From NCBI GenBank assembly GCA_023246325.1, contig JAHFIO010000016.1:1-12259 (forward strand): a DNA stretch of 12,259 nt. Reading direction: 5' to 3'. The notes below the pieces were generated by a model. It was not told the DNA's origin and ran no database searches. It saw nothing but the letters and a program-made list of their open reading frames with translations. A program made the translations under genes and the position numbers. Origin of the DNA: Candidatus Uhrbacteria bacterium (GTDB taxonomy: Bacteria > Patescibacteriota > Patescibacteriia > 2-12-FULL-60-25). Within the stretch, counting starts at the first letter, position 1. Each line of letters begins with the position of its first letter. This document shows positions 1 through 6,831 of the stretch, in pieces.

Positions 1-30
1 CTAAACCCATATATCGACAAATATATGCAA

Positions 31-861
31 TCATTTTCGTTCAGGTGAACCTACCGACCATTGTACATCCAACCCCTGTGCATGAATCAATGTATTATTA
101 TACTCCTCACACGCCGCTATAACCACAGGATCTAAACCCAATGAACGCGACAACTGAATCAAAGATCGAACATCTTTCGGTAAACATTTTCCTCCATATC
201 CTCGATATCCACCAAATGCTATATCTAAATGTGATGCCCCAATTCGTGGATCAGCAGCTGCTGCATTTTTTACTATATCATAATCAACGCCCATAGCCTG
301 GCAAATATCATACATCTGATTTGCGAAAGCGACACGCATAGCTAAAAAAGCATTTCCATAATATTTAACTAATTCCGCTTCTAGTGCAGGTAATGCAGCT
401 TGATACGGTGCACCTGGCAATAAATCTAAAATAGACTGCGCATGCTCCTTACTCATATGCGTATATCCTACTAATTGACGTGTAGGATTTTTCATATCAA
501 AATCCGCATTCGCTTCTGTTAAAAATTCCGGATTAAACAAAAATACATGTTGCGGATATTTTTTTTGAAATGCATCTGTAGTACCCGGAATTATAGTTGA
601 TTTTATAACTATTACCTTCCCTTCAGTTGGAATTGCTTGCACGGCCTCATGTAAATAACTATCATCAAATCCGCGTCCATCTAAATAATATGGTGTAGGC
701 ACCGCAATAAAAATAATATCCGCAATACGCAAAACATTCACATCCGCATACCCCTTTGGGGGATCATATAATCCAATATCAAAACCCTGCTCTTGAAATG
801 AACGAGCAAGTGCTCCACCTACCATACCAGTGCCAGCAACAGCTAACTTTCTTTTTTCCAT
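31..861 (-). CDS. Short UDP-glucose/GDP-mannose dehydrogenase-family protein lacking the C-terminal domain
   Basis: NAD-dependent nucleotide-sugar 6-dehydrogenase family, which oxidises UDP- or GDP-hexoses to uronic acids. I see an N-terminal Rossmann fold with GTGMVGG at residues 10-16 and AVPTP at 53-57. The central domain has NPEFLTEA (110-117), ELVKYYGNAF (163-172) and the active-site loop GYGGKCLPKD (221-230), whose Cys226 is the expected catalytic nucleophile. The protein stops at 276 residues, whereas usual members have about 400-450. The whole C-terminal nucleotide-sugar-binding domain is absent and the sequence after the TGA does not restore it. I chose ATG at 861 over an upstream TTG at 882 because MEKRKLAV begins directly before the first beta strand. 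The start overlaps the preceding methyltransferase by 19 bp, and no SD is visible, so coupled translation is likely. The family is clear; the substrate is unknown. Confidence 0.85.
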   Translation of the reverse strand: MEKRKLAVAGTGMVGGALARSFQEQGFDIGLYDPPKGYADVNVLRIADIIFIAVPTPYYLDGRGFDDSYLHEAVQAIPTEGKVIVIKSTIIPGTTDAFQKKYPQHVFLFNPEFLTEANADFDMKNPTRQLVGYTHMSKEHAQSILDLLPGAPYQAALPALEAELVKYYGNAFLAMRVAFANQMYDICQAMGVDYDIVKNAAAADPRIGASHLDIAFGGYRGYGGKCLPKDVRSLIQLSRSLGLDPVVIAACEEYNNTLIHAQGLDVQWSVGSPERK

Positions 862-1607
862 ATATATATTCGATAAGACCAAAAATATTTAGGCAAGTTC
901 CTACATACTATCTCCCACGCGCGCAAAATCTGCAATATCACTTTTGAAAATTGTGGATAGCGACGAAGCGGCGATGTATAATGCCATAAAACACGCCAGG
1001 ATGCGGAAGGCGCCTCTTCGATCACGCGTGCTCCTGATTTCCAACGCAGTACATGCGATGATTTCATGGCTCGTAATCCCCGCTCTGCCCATAGTACACA
1101 GGATTGAACAAATATAAGTGGATTTCCTGGACTTGGCTCAATAGCTACAATACATCCCGCTAATTTTGTCACACGTGTCATTTCTGACAAAAATTTTTTT
1201 CTTTCATCGTCATTCGCAAGATGGTGTAATACATCGCGACAAAAAACAATATCAAAAGTCTCGGCAGGATATGGAAGCGCCAACCCATCTGCAACCGTAC
1301 AATTCAATCCATATTGATTTGCAACTTCAACCGCCTCCGCACATGGATCGATTCCTTCAATGTCCACCTTTTCAAAATCAATACCCATCTGTTTTATATG
1401 AATAAAATTTACACCCTCGCCAGATCCTGACTCAAGAATTTTTATTTTTCCTTTTTGCAAAATTATTTTTTTTATTTCTTCTACAAAAGGTCGCAATGTT
1501 GCATGCTCATGCTCCATAACAAATGCATCGCTCGTTTGCCAAAGAAATCTTTCGCTATGATTTATACGAGCGAAATATGCAATCTGCTTTTGTAAAAAAT
1601 CCTTCAT
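843..1607 (-). CDS. Class I SAM-dependent methyltransferase
   Basis: A 254-residue cytosolic methyltransferase with a single Rossmann-type SAM-binding domain. Motif I is ILESGSGEG at residues 57-65. The acidic post-I segment is EGIDPCAEAVEVA (84-96), and motif IV is FDIVFCRDVLHHL (118-130), which is typical of the Methyltransf_11/25 type. The C-terminal 90 residues are basic and aromatic (several Trp, Arg and Lys) and may bind the acceptor or the membrane surface; that is inference. ATG at 1607 follows the upstream stop codon by 10 bp. An in-frame ATG at 1652 would lie inside the 3' end of the upstream gene and add a Cys/Arg-rich tail of no family character, so I rejected it. No SD is visible. 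It lies between a methyltransferase-glycosyltransferase fusion and a sugar dehydrogenase, so the substrate is probably a sugar or glycolipid. Confidence 0.85.
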   Translation of the reverse strand: MKDFLQKQIAYFARINHSERFLWQTSDAFVMEHEHATLRPFVEEIKKIILQKGKIKILESGSGEGVNFIHIKQMGIDFEKVDIEGIDPCAEAVEVANQYGLNCTVADGLALPYPAETFDIVFCRDVLHHLANDDERKKFLSEMTRVTKLAGCIVAIEPSPGNPLIFVQSCVLWAERGLRAMKSSHVLRWKSGARVIEEAPSASWRVLWHYTSPLRRYPQFSKVILQILRAWEIVCRNLPKYFWSYRIYIWKKES

Positions 1608-1617
1608 GCAAAATATA

Positions 1618-3027
1618 TTATAAAAACAACATCTTTCTCGCAGCAAACGCACACATTTTTAATAATAACCATCCATCCCTAAATCTATTTATTTGCGTTG
1701 ATCCATATACACGATCTTTATAGTGCACAGGAATTTCTGCAATTTTTAAAGACAATTTCGCAGATCCAAATATCAAATCAAAATCTCCAAATGGATCAAA
1801 CTGTCCAAAATATCCACGACCAGCCGCAAGGCGCGCATACTGATTACGATACATACACTTTGTCCCACACAATGTATCTGACATGGTCTGCCCTAATAAA
1901 AACGTCAGTACTGCACCGAAAAATTTATTTCCAAGCCAATTTAATGGACGCATCGCTTTTCCTTCCATGGGATATACGAGTCGTGTGCCATGAACATATT
2001 CTGCTCGTCCTGCGGCCAATATAGTATAAAATCTTGGCAACTCTTCTGGCATAACTGTTAAGTCCGCATCTAATATCATTAAAATATCATTACTCGCTTC
2101 AGCAAATCCCAAACGCACAGCATCACCCTTTCCTTTTCCAGTTTGCTTAAACATTTTAATAGGAAATCCCCAATCACGATCTTTTGCCACACGTTCAATT
2201 TCTTCCCAAGTTCCATCTGTAGAATGACCTTCCACAAAAATAACTTCAAGGGCGCCAGGAAATCGTGGCATGCGTTCAAGTGCTGGCAGCATATTTCCCC
2301 TTTCATTTCTAGCAGGAATAATAACGCTCACGGATGGTGCATGCATTTTTGAAATAGGGCGTTGACGACAAATAAAATACTCGACTAAACTTAATTTTTT
2401 TATAAGTGGCAAATGTGAAATATATCTATTCAAAAACGTGGACACAAAAGGAATATACACTGGCATAAGCATAAACGTATCCTGCCGAATAATTTCATAC
2501 CCAGCTAACTCAATAATTCCCTGACATTGTTTTTGCGTCAGCCAATTTGAGTAATTTCTTTTTTGTGTAATACCAAGCCAAGATCCTAAACGAAATATCG
2601 GCCCCCAAAATGGATTGGTTTTTGTAAGCACTAATCTCGTATGCGTATTACATAATTTTGAAATATGCTCTAATGCGCTTTGAATATCTTGAAGATACCC
2701 GACTAGATCAATTGCATAGACATAGTCTGCATTCGCTTCAATAGGTGGTATCGGTTTTGTGACATCTGCCAATACAAATTGAAAGGCAGGATATGCGGCT
2801 CTCGCTTTTTGAATAAACCCATGACTAAAATCTATACCTATACCATGAGATGGTTTTAGTTTCTCTAATAGAACACCATCTCCACAGCCCACATCAATAA
2901 TACGTTGATTTTCTGGAATAATATAGGTAAGCCATTGAATAATTTGTGAATAATAATACATATGTTTTTTCCGTAAAACATCGTTATGTTTTGCAATGTC
3001 CTCAAAGTGTTCAAGATGATTTTTCAT
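1618..3027 (-). CDS. Fused methyltransferase and family 2 glycosyltransferase
   Basis: A bifunctional protein of 469 residues. Residues 1-155 form a class I SAM methyltransferase, with motif I IDVGCGDG (44-51), GIGIDFS (62-68) and LADVT (86-90). Residues 232-469 form a GT2 glycosyltransferase of the dolichol-phosphate-mannose-synthase type. This half starts with VSVIIPARNE (233-242), followed by the segment TGKGKGDAVRLGF (296-308), the metal-binding DAD at 320-322 and GSTQINRFRDG (442-452) near the end. The stretch at 363-382 is moderately hydrophobic, but there is no clear C-terminal transmembrane pair. It probably transfers a sugar from a nucleotide donor to a lipid carrier or glycan at the inner face of the membrane. 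The ATG at 3027 overlaps the upstream reductase by 17 bp, and no SD is present. Domain assignment is strong; donor, acceptor and the methylated position are unknown. Confidence 0.88.
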   Translation of the reverse strand: MKNHLEHFEDIAKHNDVLRKKHMYYYSQIIQWLTYIIPENQRIIDVGCGDGVLLEKLKPSHGIGIDFSHGFIQKARAAYPAFQFVLADVTKPIPPIEANADYVYAIDLVGYLQDIQSALEHISKLCNTHTRLVLTKTNPFWGPIFRLGSWLGITQKRNYSNWLTQKQCQGIIELAGYEIIRQDTFMLMPVYIPFVSTFLNRYISHLPLIKKLSLVEYFICRQRPISKMHAPSVSVIIPARNERGNMLPALERMPRFPGALEVIFVEGHSTDGTWEEIERVAKDRDWGFPIKMFKQTGKGKGDAVRLGFAEASNDILMILDADLTVMPEELPRFYTILAAGRAEYVHGTRLVYPMEGKAMRPLNWLGNKFFGAVLTFLLGQTMSDTLCGTKCMYRNQYARLAAGRGYFGQFDPFGDFDLIFGSAKLSLKIAEIPVHYKDRVYGSTQINRFRDGWLLLKMCAFAARKMLFL

Positions 3028-3937
3028 ACCATGTTATTACTTCATCTAATCCTGCATCAAAAGAAATCTGTGGTTCATATCCTAATAACTCGCGAGCACG
3101 TGTAATATCTAATTGTCGGCGTGGTTGCCCATCTGGTTTAGATGTATCCCATACAATCTCACCCGTATATCCACATTTAATTTTTATTTTCTCAACCAAA
3201 TCTTTTATTGAAATTTCTATTCCCGATCCAATATTTATCGGCAAAGGTCCATCATATTTTTCTGTCGCCAAAATAATTCCTCGACATACATCACGCACAA
3301 AAACAAATTCGCGTGTTGCTTTTCCTGTTCCCCAAATATCTACGGTTGGCGCATGCGCATCACGCGCTTCAATCATTTTGCGGATGATGGCTGGAATGAC
3401 ATGCGAAGATTCAGGGTTAAAATTATCTCCCGGCCCATACATATTGACCGGCAATAAATATATCGCATTAAAACCATATTCCTGCCGATATGCAATCGAT
3501 TGTACAAGCATCATTTTTTTTGCCAAACCATATGGCCCATTTGTTTCTTCTGGATATCCATTCCATATATCATCTTCCTTAAATGGAACGGGCGTAAATT
3601 TTGGATATGCACAAATTGTTCCCAGTCCTACAAATTTACGCACACCTGCTTCCATCGACGCATGCAATAATTGCGTGCACATCATTATGTTATCATAAAA
3701 TAATTTTCCTGGATGTTGCCCATTAAAACCTATTCCTCCAACTGTTGCCGCCAAATGTATAACCGTGTCCACTCCTTGTACAACCCGCTTGCATACCGAC
3801 ATCTCCCGTAGATCATCGGCAGGATAGGACGGTATGCGAATTTCCGCCTCTGGCCATTTTTCTTTTAATGCCTTACACAAATGTGTACCGACAAACCCAT
3901 GTCCACCTGTTATGAGAATGATTTTTGGAGTATACAT
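3011..3937 (-). CDS. fcl: GDP-L-fucose synthase (epimerase/reductase)
   Basis: NADPH-dependent 3,5-epimerase/4-reductase that turns GDP-4-keto-6-deoxy-mannose into GDP-L-fucose, the step after Gmd. The 308 residues match the family length (about 310-320). An extended short-chain dehydrogenase fold is visible, with cofactor loop TGGHGFVG near residues 10-17. The catalytic Tyr/Lys pair lies in YGLAKK. Family signature stretches include LLPVNMYGPGDNF, SHVIPAIIRK (with the conserved His), TREFVFVRD and SKPDGQPRRQLD. The usual GSSC segment reads GTIC here: the Cys is kept and the catalytic Ser position is Thr, a conservative change worth noting. ATG at 3937 follows the gmd stop by one base. Together with gmd it gives a complete GDP-mannose to GDP-fucose branch. 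A related 4-reductase such as an Rmd-type enzyme is less likely because the epimerase Cys and His are kept. Confidence 0.9.
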   Translation of the reverse strand: MYTPKIILITGGHGFVGTHLCKALKEKWPEAEIRIPSYPADDLREMSVCKRVVQGVDTVIHLAATVGGIGFNGQHPGKLFYDNIMMCTQLLHASMEAGVRKFVGLGTICAYPKFTPVPFKEDDIWNGYPEETNGPYGLAKKMMLVQSIAYRQEYGFNAIYLLPVNMYGPGDNFNPESSHVIPAIIRKMIEARDAHAPTVDIWGTGKATREFVFVRDVCRGIILATEKYDGPLPINIGSGIEISIKDLVEKIKIKCGYTGEIVWDTSKPDGQPRRQLDITRARELLGYEPQISFDAGLDEVITWYEKSS

Positions 3938-3938
3938 A

Positions 3939-4976
3939 CTAGCGAACGGTATATTGCTTACGCCACTCTATAGGATCTTCTGGAATTTCAAATGGAACTT
4001 CAATGCCTTCACGTTCTAAATCTGATGCTAAAATAATTTTTACTAAATTTTCAAAACTTAATTTATTTTCCCATCCTAATTTTTCTTTCGCTTTTGTTGT
4101 GTCTGCAAGTAATACATCTACTTCAGTTGGTCGATAATATTTTGGATCTATCTTCACTATTTTTTCCATATCTAATCCAACTAATTTTGTTGCAATTTCA
4201 ACCAACTCACGAACCGTATGCGTTTCTCCTGATCCAATCACATAATCATCTGGATTGGGCATTTGCAACATTTTCCACATGGCTTCTACATATTCTGGTG
4301 CATATCCCCAATCACGTTTGGCATCTAAATTTCCCAAATATAATGCAGATTCTTTTCCTTTCAAAATTCGCGCAATAGTTGATGTAACTTTTCGCGTCAC
4401 AAATGTTTCTCCACGTCTCGGTGACTCATGATTAAATAAAATTCCATTTGAAATATGCATGCCATACGCTTCACGATAATTTTTTCCATACCAAAATGCT
4501 GCCACTTTCGCGACACCATATGGTGAACGTGGATAAAACGGCGTATGTTCGTGCTGAGGAGGATTCGCCGCACCAAACATTTCACTCGATGACGCTTGAT
4601 AAAAACGACAAGGCACTTTCGCATCACGAATCGCTTCTAATAATCGCAAGGTACTTAATCCTGTCGCGTCACCTGTATACACAGGATTATCAAAACTCAC
4701 TCGTACATGTGATTGCGCACCCAGCGAATATACTTCATCTGGCTGTATAGTCGCTAGCAAGCGCATCAATACCGTCCCTTCATTTAAATCTCCATGATGT
4801 AAAAAAAGCCGTGCGTTAGGATTGTGCGGATCTAAATATAAATGCTCTATACGACTTGTATTAAACGTGGATGAACGGCGAATCAAGCCATGAACTTCAT
4901 AACCTTTTGCAAGCAATAACTCGGTAAGATAGCTACCATCCTGCCCCGTAATGCCCGTAATAAATGCTTTTTTCAT
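3939..4976 (-). CDS. gmd: GDP-mannose 4,6-dehydratase
   Basis: Catalyses GDP-D-mannose to GDP-4-keto-6-deoxy-D-mannose, the first step toward GDP-L-fucose. It has 345 residues, the normal length. The NADP-binding start is [10 protein letters not shown], followed by RRSS in the ligand-binding loop. Other visible parts are QASSSEMFG (catalytic Ser/Glu segment), [10 protein letters not shown] (the YxxxK pair), [15 protein letters not shown] and [21 protein letters not shown], all close to the Gmd family pattern. I chose ATG at 4976 because MKKAFITG begins directly before the first beta strand. The ORF extends 26 codons further upstream, but that part lies in the promoter and the preceding terminator. 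It heads the left operon, with a promoter whose -10 box ends 7 nt before the ATG and no SD, so the transcript may be leaderless. Confidence 0.95.
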   Translation of the reverse strand: MKKAFITGITGQDGSYLTELLLAKGYEVHGLIRRSSTFNTSRIEHLYLDPHNPNARLFLHHGDLNEGTVLMRLLATIQPDEVYSLGAQSHVRVSFDNPVYTGDATGLSTLRLLEAIRDAKVPCRFYQASSSEMFGAANPPQHEHTPFYPRSPYGVAKVAAFWYGKNYREAYGMHISNGILFNHESPRRGETFVTRKVTSTIARILKGKESALYLGNLDAKRDWGYAPEYVEAMWKMLQMPNPDDYVIGSGETHTVRELVEIATKLVGLDMEKIVKIDPKYYRPTEVDVLLADTTKAKEKLGWENKLSFENLVKIILASDLEREGIEVPFEIPEDPIEWRKQYTVR

Positions 4977-4983
4977 TTTTCTT

Positions 4984-5012
4984 ATAGTACGTAATTTGTC
5001 TATTTTTTGCAA
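4984..5012 (-). promoter_or_regulatory. Promoter of the gmd operon
   Basis: On the minus strand: -35 TTGCAA (5012-5007), a 17 bp spacer, and -10 TACTAT (4989-4984), each 4/6 to the sigma-70 consensus. Only 7 nt separate the -10 box from the gmd ATG, so a start site at normal spacing would fall at about the ATG itself, which implies a leaderless mRNA. It lies just after the terminator of the NUDIX gene. Confidence 0.55.
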
Positions 5013-5022
5013 GTATTGGAAT

Positions 5023-5051
5023 AAAAAAACGCTCCGATGCATATCGGAGCG
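5023..5051 (-). terminator. Intrinsic terminator of the NUDIX hydrolase gene
   Basis: Perfect 9 bp stem (arms 5030-5038 and 5043-5051, CGCTCCGAT with ATCGGAGCG) and a 4 nt loop, followed on the minus strand by seven T (5029-5023). It lies 12 bp after the stop codon of the NUDIX gene and isolates it from the gmd operon. Confidence 0.93.
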
Positions 5052-5063
5052 CACAGAGAAACA

Positions 5064-5813
5064 TTACTTCGCGAGCTTGGCGAGAAGGCGCGCAACTGCC
5101 GCATTCGTGAATAGGTCAGAAACACGTGCCGCTTCCTTCCAATGAACAAATCGGCTTTTCAGAATTTTCTCGCCCATGCCTTTTTGCGCTGCATCGAGCT
5201 TCGAATCCGGCTGCAAAAAACCGGTTTTGAAAACATATCCGCCATTGCCATCATCCTGCAATACAGCAGGATGAAACTTTGCCGCGAAATATTTCAGGCC
5301 CTCTCCAGCAGACGGAGTTTCGAAAAACGCACTATTGCAGTTTCCCGGCTCACCATCCAATGGCTCAACCTTGGTTTTCGTGACATCAAGACTATGCTCG
5401 GTGAAAAGCTCTTCCGCCAGCTCCCGCTGTGCTGCCTCGAAGTGATTCTCGGTTGCAGAATTGAGAAAACCGCGTGGGCAATTCCAAACCATTCCACCCT
5501 GATTATGTCGTTTTTCATGCAGCAAGCCAACATATGGCTGACCATTCACGACCGCATACGGCAGGATAACCGTGCCTCCTCCACCAACTTCGTGGAAAGA
5601 CCAGCCATCATATCCGCCGGGCGTCATGCCATAACGGAGAACACCGTACTGCGATGAAAGCTCGACCTGAGAAATGAATGGATGGTCGGTAACAGTGTCA
5701 TATCCACCATCCACCTTCACATTCCAGCCAAGCTTCTTTCCTTGCGAGGAAAGCTTGGCAATATGTGAAGCAGGGATATGGGTGATGAGAGAAACCGGAG
5801 TATCTGTAGCCAT
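5064..5813 (-). CDS. NUDIX hydrolase
   Basis: A 249-residue NUDIX protein that should hydrolyse a nucleoside diphosphate linked to another group; the substrate is not evident. After about 75 residues of N-terminal extension, the fold begins at GGGGTVILPYAVVNGQPYVGLL. The NUDIX box runs from G115 (CPRGF) through E122 to REL(A)EE at 130-135. It has one extra residue between Gly and Glu (GX6E instead of GX5E), while EX7REUXEE is intact. PRGF before the box resembles ADP-ribose and nucleotide-sugar pyrophosphatases. ATG at 5813 has a fair SD, AGGTGA, 5 nt upstream; an upstream in-frame start would only add unrelated residues. The gene is clearly more G+C-rich (about 50%) than the sugar genes beside it, which suggests separate origin or stronger expression. 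It is monocistronic and divergent from a NUDIX-like gene. A 9 bp inverted repeat lies inside it at 5251-5274. Confidence 0.88.
   Translation of the reverse strand: MATDTPVSLITHIPASHIAKLSSQGKKLGWNVKVDGGYDTVTDHPFISQVELSSQYGVLRYGMTPGGYDGWSFHEVGGGGTVILPYAVVNGQPYVGLLHEKRHNQGGMVWNCPRGFLNSATENHFEAAQRELAEELFTEHSLDVTKTKVEPLDGEPGNCNSAFFETPSAGEGLKYFAAKFHPAVLQDDGNGGYVFKTGFLQPDSKLDAAQKGMGEKILKSRFVHWKEAARVSDLFTNAAVARLLAKLAK
5251..5274. repeat. 9 bp inverted repeat inside the NUDIX gene
   Basis: TCATCCTGC (5251-5259) and GCAGGATGA (5266-5274) are perfect inverted arms with a 6 nt loop. Each arm contains one copy of the recurring 7-mer GCAGGAT. It encodes part of HPAVLQDD and is not a terminator, since no T-run follows on either strand. 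Confidence 0.8.
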
Positions 5814-5818
5814 GAAAG

Positions 5819-5824
5819 TCACCT
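5819..5824 (-). promoter_or_regulatory. Ribosome binding site of the NUDIX gene
   Basis: AGGTGA on the minus strand, 5 nt before ATG 5813. It decides the start against the longer reading frame that begins further upstream. Confidence 0.6.
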
Positions 5825-5852
5825 GTATGCAATGTGCACATAGGTGGAAGAT

Positions 5853-5939
5853 CAATGGTCAAACCAATGTCTTACCAGTTTCTTGGCCATGCCAAGATGT
5901 TTTTCGTGTCAAAGTGACGTCTATTAGCCATGCCAATAG
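5853..5939. promoter_or_regulatory. Three related palindromes, possible operators
   Basis: Three short palindromes share the pattern TKGY-N3-RCCAA. At 5881-5897 TCTTGGC-CAT-GCCAAGA is perfect (7 bp arms). At 5921-5939 CTATTAGC-CAT-GCCAATAG has 7 of 8 pairs. At 5853-5869 CAATGGT-CAA-ACCAATG has 6 of 7 pairs. Centres are 41 and 28 bp apart. They lie between two divergent NUDIX-family genes, so they may be operators for a dimeric regulator, or hairpins in the leader of the minus-strand mRNA. The repeated sequence is seen; the role is inference. Confidence 0.55.
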
Positions 5940-5949
5940 GTCAACCCAC

Positions 5950-5976
5950 CTTATACATTTCATAAGAATGTGTCAA
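5950..5976 (-). promoter_or_regulatory. Possible promoter of the NUDIX hydrolase gene
   Basis: Minus-strand TTGACA (5976-5971, consensus) and TATAAG (5955-5950), separated by only 15 bp. The -35 box is one arm of an inverted repeat, TGTCAA-CTCC-TTGACA (5971-5986), whose other arm is the -35 of the divergent gene, so the two promoters would share this site. It implies a leader of about 130 nt that contains the three palindromes. The short spacer keeps confidence low. Confidence 0.35.
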
Positions 5977-5980
5977 CTCC

Positions 5981-6010
5981 TTGACAAATAGACAAAAAAA
6001 TGTTTATATT
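5981..6010 (+). promoter_or_regulatory. Promoter of the NUDIX-like gene
   Basis: Consensus -35 TTGACA (5981-5986), an 18 bp spacer and -10 TATATT (6005-6010, 5/6). Start of transcription is expected near 6017, giving a very short leader that still includes the SD. Confidence 0.7.
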
Positions 6011-6020
6011 CCTTACGGAA

Positions 6021-6026
6021 AGGAGG
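6021..6026 (+). promoter_or_regulatory. Strong ribosome binding site
   Basis: AGGAGG, within AAAGGAGGG, lies 5 nt before ATG 6032 and only 2 nt before the adjoining ATG 6029. The spacing favours 6032 as the start and excludes the upstream TTG at 5981, which is the promoter -35 box. Confidence 0.85.
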
Positions 6027-6031
6027 GTATG

Positions 6032-6778
6032 ATGCAAAAACCGCTCATTAAAAAAACAGAAACTCAGTCACTTCAAGAGATGAACCAAATTCTTATATCG
6101 CATTCCTTGTCCCCTCTTGCACGAACAGGGGTAGACCGCGATGGATGGAATATCCTGTCTATTTCACGCATTGACCTGAATGCCTGGTATGCCATTGTTG
6201 AATTTCTCATAAAAAAACCTGATGGAAATATTGGACAATTTTTTATGAAATTTTCTGTCGGTGGTAAGGGCAAACGGAATTGTTGTGTCATAGCACTCAT
6301 TACCGATGAGCATAACGAAAAACATCTCGTATTCAGTCGTCAGCATAGACCATCACTTCTCACACATGAGGAAAGTGGTCGTGCATGGCCAAATGAGTTT
6401 CCACGAGAATTCGCTATCACAAATCTCTCCACTATTTCTATTGCGAAATCGGCAGGATGCGAACCTCAAGAAATTTCTATTCTTGGTCGTGAACTCACTC
6501 CGCTCATGACTTCTGACCTTGTCACAATCGAAAGTCGCACACTCTTATCTGATGTGCCAGATGATACGGGTATGAGCACGACCTTTGTGGATTATTGGTT
6601 AGTGCAGATGAAAACAAACAATATCAATGCAGTTCGAGAAAAAAATGGAACACGTCGAATGCAAATTCGATATATTCCATTAAAAGATGTGATGCGGAAT
6701 CGAAAAAAATGTGACATCGATGGCGCGCATACACTCACTGGTTTATTGCTTTTGTATGAGCACTTGAACCTATTTTAA
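6032..6778 (+). CDS. NUDIX-fold protein with degenerate catalytic box
   Basis: 248 residues; I do not recognise a named family. Several segments follow the layout of ADP-ribose-pyrophosphatase-like NUDIX proteins. CCVIALITDE (84-93) and KHLVFSRQHRPS (97-108) resemble the first strands. WPNEFPREF (119-127) stands where such enzymes have EFPRGF. IRYIPLKDV (212-220) and DGAHTLTGLLLLYEHL (230-245) resemble the C-terminal strand and helix. Where the box GX5EX7REUXEE should follow FPRGF, the sequence reads AITNLSTISIAKSAGCE, without the metal-binding glutamates. It is therefore probably catalytically inactive and might bind a nucleotide as a regulator or partner; that is inference. No helix-turn-helix is obvious. 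It has its own consensus promoter, strong SD and terminator, and is divergent from an active-looking NUDIX gene of nearly identical length (249). Confidence 0.6.
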   Translation: MQKPLIKKTETQSLQEMNQILISHSLSPLARTGVDRDGWNILSISRIDLNAWYAIVEFLIKKPDGNIGQFFMKFSVGGKGKRNCCVIALITDEHNEKHLVFSRQHRPSLLTHEESGRAWPNEFPREFAITNLSTISIAKSAGCEPQEISILGRELTPLMTSDLVTIESRTLLSDVPDDTGMSTTFVDYWLVQMKTNNINAVREKNGTRRMQIRYIPLKDVMRNRKKCDIDGAHTLTGLLLLYEHLNLF

Positions 6779-6784
6779 TGTGAT

Positions 6785-6815
6785 ACGCTTTAGCATGATG
6801 CTGAAGCGTTTTTTT
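6785..6815 (+). terminator. Intrinsic terminator of the NUDIX-like gene
   Basis: ACGCTTTAG (6785-6793) and CTGAAGCGT (6801-6809) form a 9 bp stem with one T:G wobble. The loop is about 7 nt, or 5 if the next C:G pair forms, and seven T (6809-6815) follow. It starts 6 bp after the stop codon. There is no T-run on the other strand, so it serves the plus gene only. Confidence 0.9.
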
Positions 6816-6831
6816 ATTGCGATACTCTATA

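Noticed and set aside
1..30. Start of another minus-strand gene (ATG at 10)
   Set aside because: Only three codons are inside the window, too little to support a call.
862..882. TTG start extending the UDP-sugar dehydrogenase by 7 residues
   Set aside because: The added residues carry no family character and ATG 861 lies directly before the first beta strand.
1608..1652. Upstream ATG for the second methyltransferase
   Set aside because: It lies inside the 3' end of the fused methyltransferase-GT2 gene and would encode a Cys/Arg-rich tail; ATG 1607 directly follows the upstream stop.
2946..3698. 250-codon plus-strand frame opposite fcl
   Set aside because: It is a shadow of the well-supported reductase and has no domain pattern.
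5142..5657. 171-codon plus-strand frame opposite the NUDIX gene
   Set aside because: Antisense shadow made possible by the higher G+C of this gene; no SD or recognisable motif.
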